From assembly GCA_032821775.1 (NCBI GenBank), contig JAVLRN010000003.1:2108001-2172000 (forward strand): DNA of 64,000 bases, in the 5' to 3' direction. The notes under the pieces are model-generated. The model was not told the DNA's origin. It did not search any database and worked only from the letters and a program-made list of their open reading frames with translations. Below are positions 59,786-64,000 of this stretch, piece after piece. Within the stretch, counting starts at the first letter, position 1, and every line of letters starts with the position of its first letter. The position numbers were made by a program, and so were the translations under genes. This DNA is from Sanguinoderma infundibulare. Taxonomy: Eukaryota; Basidiomycota; Agaricomycetes; Polyporales; Polyporaceae.

Positions 59786-61225
59786 ATGGCTTCCCTTTCC
59801 CTTTCCCCTCTCGCTTTGCTATGGCAGTCTGTCTGCTACCACACTAGTCTTCCGTACCTTCTATTCCCCCTGTGAGTCGGTAACGCTTCACCAGCATCTT
59901 ACTTGCGCTGACCATCTTATCCTCCCCTACAGTCTCCATGCGTCATCATTACCCAGCTCATTATACGGCGACGATAAACCTCATCACGTGCGTCGACGGT
60001 TTTCCCTGTCCCTCAGGCTGTTCCTGGCTCCTGACAGCAGCGTTTTAGGACACGTTTCACGGAACCAAGCGTATCATCCAAGACTTCCTCTACGGCCTGA
60101 GTTTTCAATCCCCACGGACGCCTAAAAATGTCGACCTGAGGCAACGTCTCGCCGCCGAGATCGCATCATGGAACATCGATGTCAGCACGACATTCACGGA
60201 GAAAATGTTGCACAACAGCTGCAATATGGCCGAGTGCTGCTATAGCCACGAGAGCGCGGAGCACCAGTACTTCATCGCGCTCTACACCGCCTTTACCTTC
60301 TATGCGGACGACCATTGTGGCGCCGACCCGGAGCCCATTGGACAGTTCGCCCAGCGCTGTCTGGAGGGCGCGCCTCATCTCGACCCCATCCTCGATCGGT
60401 TCGCCACTCATCTCGACAAGGCGTTTACTCTGTGGCCACGTATTGGCGCGAACGCCATCGTCAGCGGCACGCTCGACTCCATGACGGCGATGTACATCGA
60501 GTACACCACCAAGGACATGACCACGCGTGCCGGCGCGATACGCTACCCATGCTACGTTCGCACGAAGTCCGGCGTCGGTCCTCCGTACGCCCACTTCATC
60601 TTCCCGGCCAGCTGGCGAGCGAGCGTGAACTCGTACATCCAGATCATACCGTGAGCTTCTTCTGTATCGGCATGATGACAGCAGCCAAGATAGCTGACGT
60701 CGGGGTTTCTCCACCGGTCTTCTAGTGAGCTCGACTACTTCATCAACTGCACAAAGTACGTGATCTGCTCGTGCTTACTCAGCGGTATGAGTGCGACCAG
60801 ATGCTAATCGCAAATCCGCTTTTGCCTGACAGCGATCTGTAGGTGTTTGTGGACGTGAGGAAGTTATGGGCAATGGAAGCGGACTGACGTCCGGTGCCTT
60901 TACAGGTTGTCGTTCTACAAGGAGTCTCTGGCCGGCGAGACAGATAACTACGTGCATTTGCGCGCGGCGGCCGAGCGGAGGTCGCCAACGGACGTGCTTC
61001 GCTCGCTTGCGACTGAAGTCACGGATACAGTTCGAAGGATCGACGCTATCACGGCTACCGACCCCGGGTTGACGGCGTTATGGCAAAAATTCTTGCAGGT
61101 CGGTGCCGCCTACCGAAATTTCCTTGCGGCTGACAGGCATCATCTGACACACGCTGCAGGGGTACCTCGAATTCCACGTAAAGACCACACGGTATCGGCT
61201 CGCCGAGCTCGGTTTCTATGCCTGA
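59786..61225 (+). CDS. Trichodiene-synthase-like (TRI5-type) terpene synthase
   Basis: Predicted class I sesquiterpene cyclase, acting on farnesyl diphosphate with Mg2+. Model of 345 aa from exons 59786-59871, 59933-59987, 60049-60650, 60726-60755, 60833-60838, 60906-61098, 61160-61225; phases agree and the length fits the family. Landmarks: RIIQDFLYGLSFQSPRTPKN, ASWNIDVSTTFTEKMLHNSC, and a first metal-binding region FYADDHCGADPE (about residue 135). The NSE triad NDLLSFYKE (about 258-266) follows, then GETDNYVHLRA and the C-terminal TTRYRLAEL. The 6-nt exon 60833-60838 is needed to make the NSE triad. The first 47 residues (hydrophobic, Ser/Leu/Pro-rich) are less certain than the rest. No cytochrome P450 or other tailoring gene adjoins it. 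Confidence 0.82.
60833..60838 (+). other. 6-nt microexon encoding the NSE-triad Asn-Asp of the terpene synthase
   Basis: CGATCT lies between an AG acceptor (60831-60832; the intron has a CTAAT branch point) and a GTAGGT donor at 60839. Joined as aa+c, gat, ct+g it reads N-D-L and gives NDLLSFYKE, exactly the N-D-x-x-S-x-x-x-E metal-binding motif. Joining 60755 straight to 60906 stays in frame but reads TKLSFYKE, without the Asn. Confidence 0.8.
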
Positions 61226-62412
61226 CGACCCGCGATTGACACCACAATTCCAACATCTTGATACGCTACAACACTATAATGACGCCTCCTTCTGCACATA
61301 TCATCACGAGCGCACGACCTTCTTACGCTTCGCTATGGAGCTACTCGCAACAGTAGTATATCATCCTTGCTTTGGACACGCTCTCCCATCGGACACCAGC
61401 ACTGCGTTCCTCGTTTCCCTTCATACTTTCTTGTACATGTACCCTTAGCTGCTGTCTGCCAAGACGTTTTGGGAAGGGGATTCTCCACGACCGGGATAGG
61501 TCCCATGTCGCCGAGCGTCTGGCGCGTTGTTTGCCTGTGTTTTGGCGCCTCGCGTCACATACAAATAGGCGCTTGGCCTTGGTAAAGTTTTCTCGTCCCG
61601 AAGGCTCTCGACAACGACGGCTGCTCGTCCGATTGCCCCCAAAGCATTCCTGCGGCGGGGCTCCTGGAGTTTCGGATGCAGGCATGGCTCACGCCGGTGT
61701 TTAATTGTGAGTTCTCGTTCTTTCCGTCCACTTCGATGATGCCATCTATATTCCCAAACATACGAACGCCCAGTGCGTCGTGAAATTACCTTACTCTACA
61801 ACGGTATCTGAGCCCATCCCGCTTCCATGCTAAACACGGCGTTTTGAGACGCGTGCTGACGTCTATTTGTCTCTTCAGTGACCGGTAACGAACACGTATA
61901 TGGTGGGAGGCCGTTGGCCGGTGATCGATTCGGGGTGGGGATGTCCAACGGTACGTGTCACCATGCCTTTCGACTCCCCATTCTATTACTGCATTCCATG
62001 CATCGTGTTTCCCTTGTCCTTGCGCTTGATGACATTCTTATTCACACTGTACGAACCCCGGTGCTACGGCGTCGGCGTGTATTGAGTAAACCTTTTCTAC
62101 AACGGTATCTGACGTCCACCTCGCTATCTGTCATTGCCGTGTCTGTCGTGCGTCGTGCTGATGCCCGCGTTGTTCCCGCAGGTCTTCCACCAGAAGCCAA
62201 GGCATGTGGTGAGTAGCTGTCAAGTTCCGTTGTTGGACATTTGTAGTTTCCGGATTCATAGCGTACACGCGTACAGTAGCTGTTCTACAATGCATGAGAG
62301 GTTGTTAAATTATTACACCGGTGAATACCGGCGATGAAGCACGCATGCGAATACAAGCGTGCAAGCGCAGCATACCGCAGTAGGACTGGCCCGTGTGGGG
62401 GCCTGTGCAACC
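61226..62412. other. Gene-poor region downstream of the terpene synthase
   Basis: 1.2 kb with short frames only. One reading at 61729-61820 is protein-like (FDDAIYIPKHTNAQCVVKL, then PYSTTVSEP) but has no clear start or exon partners. A 17-bp exact direct repeat lies here (see the repeat entry). No known gene was recognised. Confidence 0.4.
61795..62112 (+). repeat. Pair of direct repeats about 300 bp apart
   Basis: The 17-mer TCTACAACGGTATCTGA occurs at 61795-61811 and 62096-62112. Weaker similarity extends upstream: GATGAT...TACGAAC in one copy, GATGAC...TACGAAC in the other, each about 30-70 bp before the 17-mer. This suggests an old, diverged tandem duplication of roughly 300 bp. Confidence 0.55.
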
Positions 62413-63162
62413 TTACGGGACGTTGGTGTCCGAGATGAGCTTCTCATCTTCAAATGCGTCTGGGGGTACTTGTCCTTGAACCTGGCTGAGAGCACCCTTG
62501 AAAATGTACAGGTACGGTCCCGACTTGACCGGGGGCTGCGTGGACTGATATGCAACAGGAAGTGCGCAGCGCGGACAGTGGAACCTGTACTGCTTCTCGT
62601 GCCCACCTTGCCTGAGAGGGTGATTGGAATTTGGAACAGGCTCAGCAGGCGCTCCCATCGGACAGAAGCAAGTTGGGCACTCACCGCTCTACGAGGATTG
62701 GGTCCTTGGCGGTCGCGTTCAATTTGAACACGCGCGCCTTGGCGTCGCCAGCGTCCTGACAGCGAATGACGATCGCGCCGTCGGTCTGTCGCCGTGGAAG
62801 CGCGGATATGCTCTTGTCAATGACGAGCTGTAGGGCAGCGACGGGGGCAATTCCGCATGGAAATTGAAACAGAACACGTCGGTCAGGGAGGGTTATGAGG
62901 GCAGCACGGCAAAGGACTGCGGGGGACGCACAATAAACTCGCCGCAGATGCAATCTATGCAGAACAAACGGGTGAGCTGCTAGGTCAGGGCAGACGGGGC
63001 GCGAAAATGGCACACAATAGACGCGAAGGGCTGCTGCTGATGATGCCGTGGGCCGGGCTAGGGGGGATGAACAATGAGAGCGGGGAGTGCTTGCACGAGG
63101 GTCGGTGCGAACTGACCATCGGAGGACGAGGAGACTGCGGACCGGGAGACGACCTTGGGCAT
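62413..63162 (-). CDS. STEEP1-like protein (CXorf56/UPF0428 family)
   Basis: Model of 121 aa from exons (complement) 63162-63117, 62954-62932, 62827-62685, 62611-62413. The start MPKVVSRSAVSSSSD matches the family N-terminus. Splicing through a 23-nt exon gives CICGEFILVIDKSISALPRR, then ARVFKLNATAKDPILVER. The zinc-binding-like HEKQYRFHCPRCALPVAYQS and GPYLYIFKGALSQVQGQVP follow. In animals STEEP1 promotes STING exit from the ER; STING is absent from known fungi, so the fungal protein must do something older, perhaps linked to ER membranes or splicing (inference). Shorter than the human protein because the C-terminal extension is missing. Confidence 0.8.
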
Positions 63163-63522
63163 GGCGGAGACGAAGGGGGGCCTGCACGGACGCCGGGCGT
63201 GTGCGAGACGGTAGAAAGAAGCAGGCGGGGAGGGGGATGGCGGCAGAGATGCGAAGATGTCGACGACGAGCGGCCGAGGGACGCGGACTAAGTATTAATT
63301 GCACCGAGAGCGGGGCGAGGCGAGGCGGACGGCGATTATTGGCTTGTGACATTACGTAGCGTACCAGGGCGTGCACGTGATCGTTTCTCCCTATTATTGC
63401 CTGCTTGGGCTGTGCACCGTCTGCCAGTGCAGAGTTGATTTAAGGTCCCCTATAGCCGACTCCCTCCCCTTCCTCTCATCCATCCTCTCCCTCCCCTTCT
63501 CCGACTTTCCCCGTCGCCCCCC
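63163..63522. promoter_or_regulatory. Divergent promoter between the STEEP1-like and ankyrin genes
   Basis: 360 bp between opposite starts. The segment 63450-63520 is a pyrimidine-rich leader ahead of the ankyrin gene. No other element was recognised. Confidence 0.4.
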
Positions 63523-64000
63523 ATGGCAGAGAAGGACGCTTCCGCCCGCCTCCGCAGGGCCGTGAAAGGTCTGTTCGGTTTTCACTTGCTTTTCCTGCAG
63601 CTCGGCTGACTCGCGTGTACCGTAGAGAACAATCTCTTTCTCGTTAAGCGACTGATCAAGCGCACGGACATGCGCAATCCCGACCCCTACAACAAGCGCT
63701 ACACGTCTCTCGCATGGGCCGCCGTGCTAGGACACGAGGAGACGTTTGAATTTCTCCTGAGCAGCGGGCACGACGATCACGAGTTCCACCACGAATACAG
63801 CAAGGTGCGTCCGCTGCAGCCGTCTCTTGTCGCGTCCGCTGATTTGCATGTTTTCCGGCGATGGGCAGGACTCAGAAAACAACACCATCCTCATTCTGCT
63901 CGCAGGAGCCCGCCCACCCGCCTCGGATCCCCACTCGAATGGTCCCCCGGAACAAGACTTCCTTGGCGCTACTCTGCGAATGGCCCGGATGTACATCGAC
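63523..64000 (+). CDS. Ankyrin-repeat protein, 5' part (runs off the window)
   Basis: Partial: exons 63523-63568, 63626-63804 and 63869 to the window end give about 119 residues. After MAEKDASARLRRAVKENNLF, the reading LVKRLIKRTD, NKRYTSLAWAAVLGHEETFE and FLLSSGHDDHE gives one clear ankyrin repeat with the TSLAWAA-GHEE core. NNTILILLAG begins the next. Ankyrin repeats mediate protein binding, so a specific function cannot be assigned. The start ATG has a good context (CCCCATGG). Confidence 0.8.

Noticed and set aside
1..64000. CRISPR array, rRNA operon or intact transposon anywhere in the window
   Set aside because: No regularly spaced repeats, no rRNA-like block, no transposase or reverse-transcriptase motifs and no long terminal repeats were seen.

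Overview
The window looks like nuclear DNA of a filamentous basidiomycete, most likely an agaricomycete (Polyporales-like). The genes are intron-dense (mostly 48-80 nt introns with GTRNGT donors and CTRAY-like branch points), GC-rich and closely packed on both strands, and the set is typically fungal: Rim15 and Sch9 kinases, a Far11/Ham-2 STRIPAK subunit, an Apd1/Aim32-type ferredoxin, a trichodiene-synthase-like terpene cyclase and a fungal flavin monooxygenase. All gene models were spliced by eye. Exon joins were accepted when the phases agreed and a family motif was restored, so individual splice sites may be off by a few bases.

Layout. 0.4-2.7 kb: FAD/NADPH monooxygenase (+). 2.7-4.9 kb: unknown coiled-coil protein (-), divergent from the proteasome lid deubiquitinase RPN11 (+, to 6.5 kb). 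7.1-8.3 kb: mitochondrial ribosomal protein bS18m (-). 9.2-15.1 kb: RIM15-type PAS/AGC-kinase/receiver protein (+). 15.9-18.4 kb: UIM-like protein of unknown function (+). 19.8-21.2 kb: RNase P/MRP subunit RPP1 (+). 22.6-24.1 kb: Apd1/Aim32-like ferredoxin (+). 24.7-27.6 kb: SCH9-type C2/AGC kinase (-). 27.9-28.5 kb: small Tim17-like membrane protein (-). 29.7-30.9 kb: forkhead factor (+). 31.4-32.3 kb: Mediator MED18 (+). 32.8-35.7 kb: BCD1 and DRE2 (-). 36.2-37.4 kb: mitochondrial FAD/NADH oxidoreductase (-). 37.7-39.9 kb: C2H2 zinc-finger factor (+). 40.2-41.0 kb: possible ribonucleotide-reductase-inhibitor-like protein (-). 41.4-45.9 kb: NPC1 sterol transporter (+). 46.0-46.9 kb: RNPS1-like SR protein (-), divergent from DPH1 (+, 47.1-49.0 kb). 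49.4-53.6 kb: Far11/Ham-2 (-, 18 exons), divergent from a cyclin-fold protein (+, 54.4-56.9 kb). 56.9-62.4 kb: a gene-poor block holding one terpene synthase (59.8-61.2 kb). 62.4-63.2 kb: STEEP1-like protein (-), divergent from an ankyrin protein (+) that runs off the end.

Most genes are core housekeeping: proteasome, mitoribosome, RNase P, snoRNP assembly, cytosolic Fe-S assembly, diphthamide, Mediator and sterol transport. RIM15 and SCH9, which work against each other in yeast nutrient signalling, lie about 10 kb apart. The most striking observations are two unrelated 6-nt microexons. One, in the monooxygenase, supplies part of a conserved glycine/aromatic motif. The other, in the terpene synthase, supplies the Asn-Asp of the catalytic NSE metal-binding triad. 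Both are frame-neutral if skipped, so skipping would give a full-length but probably inactive terpene synthase. I saw no tRNA, rRNA, CRISPR array or intact transposon.
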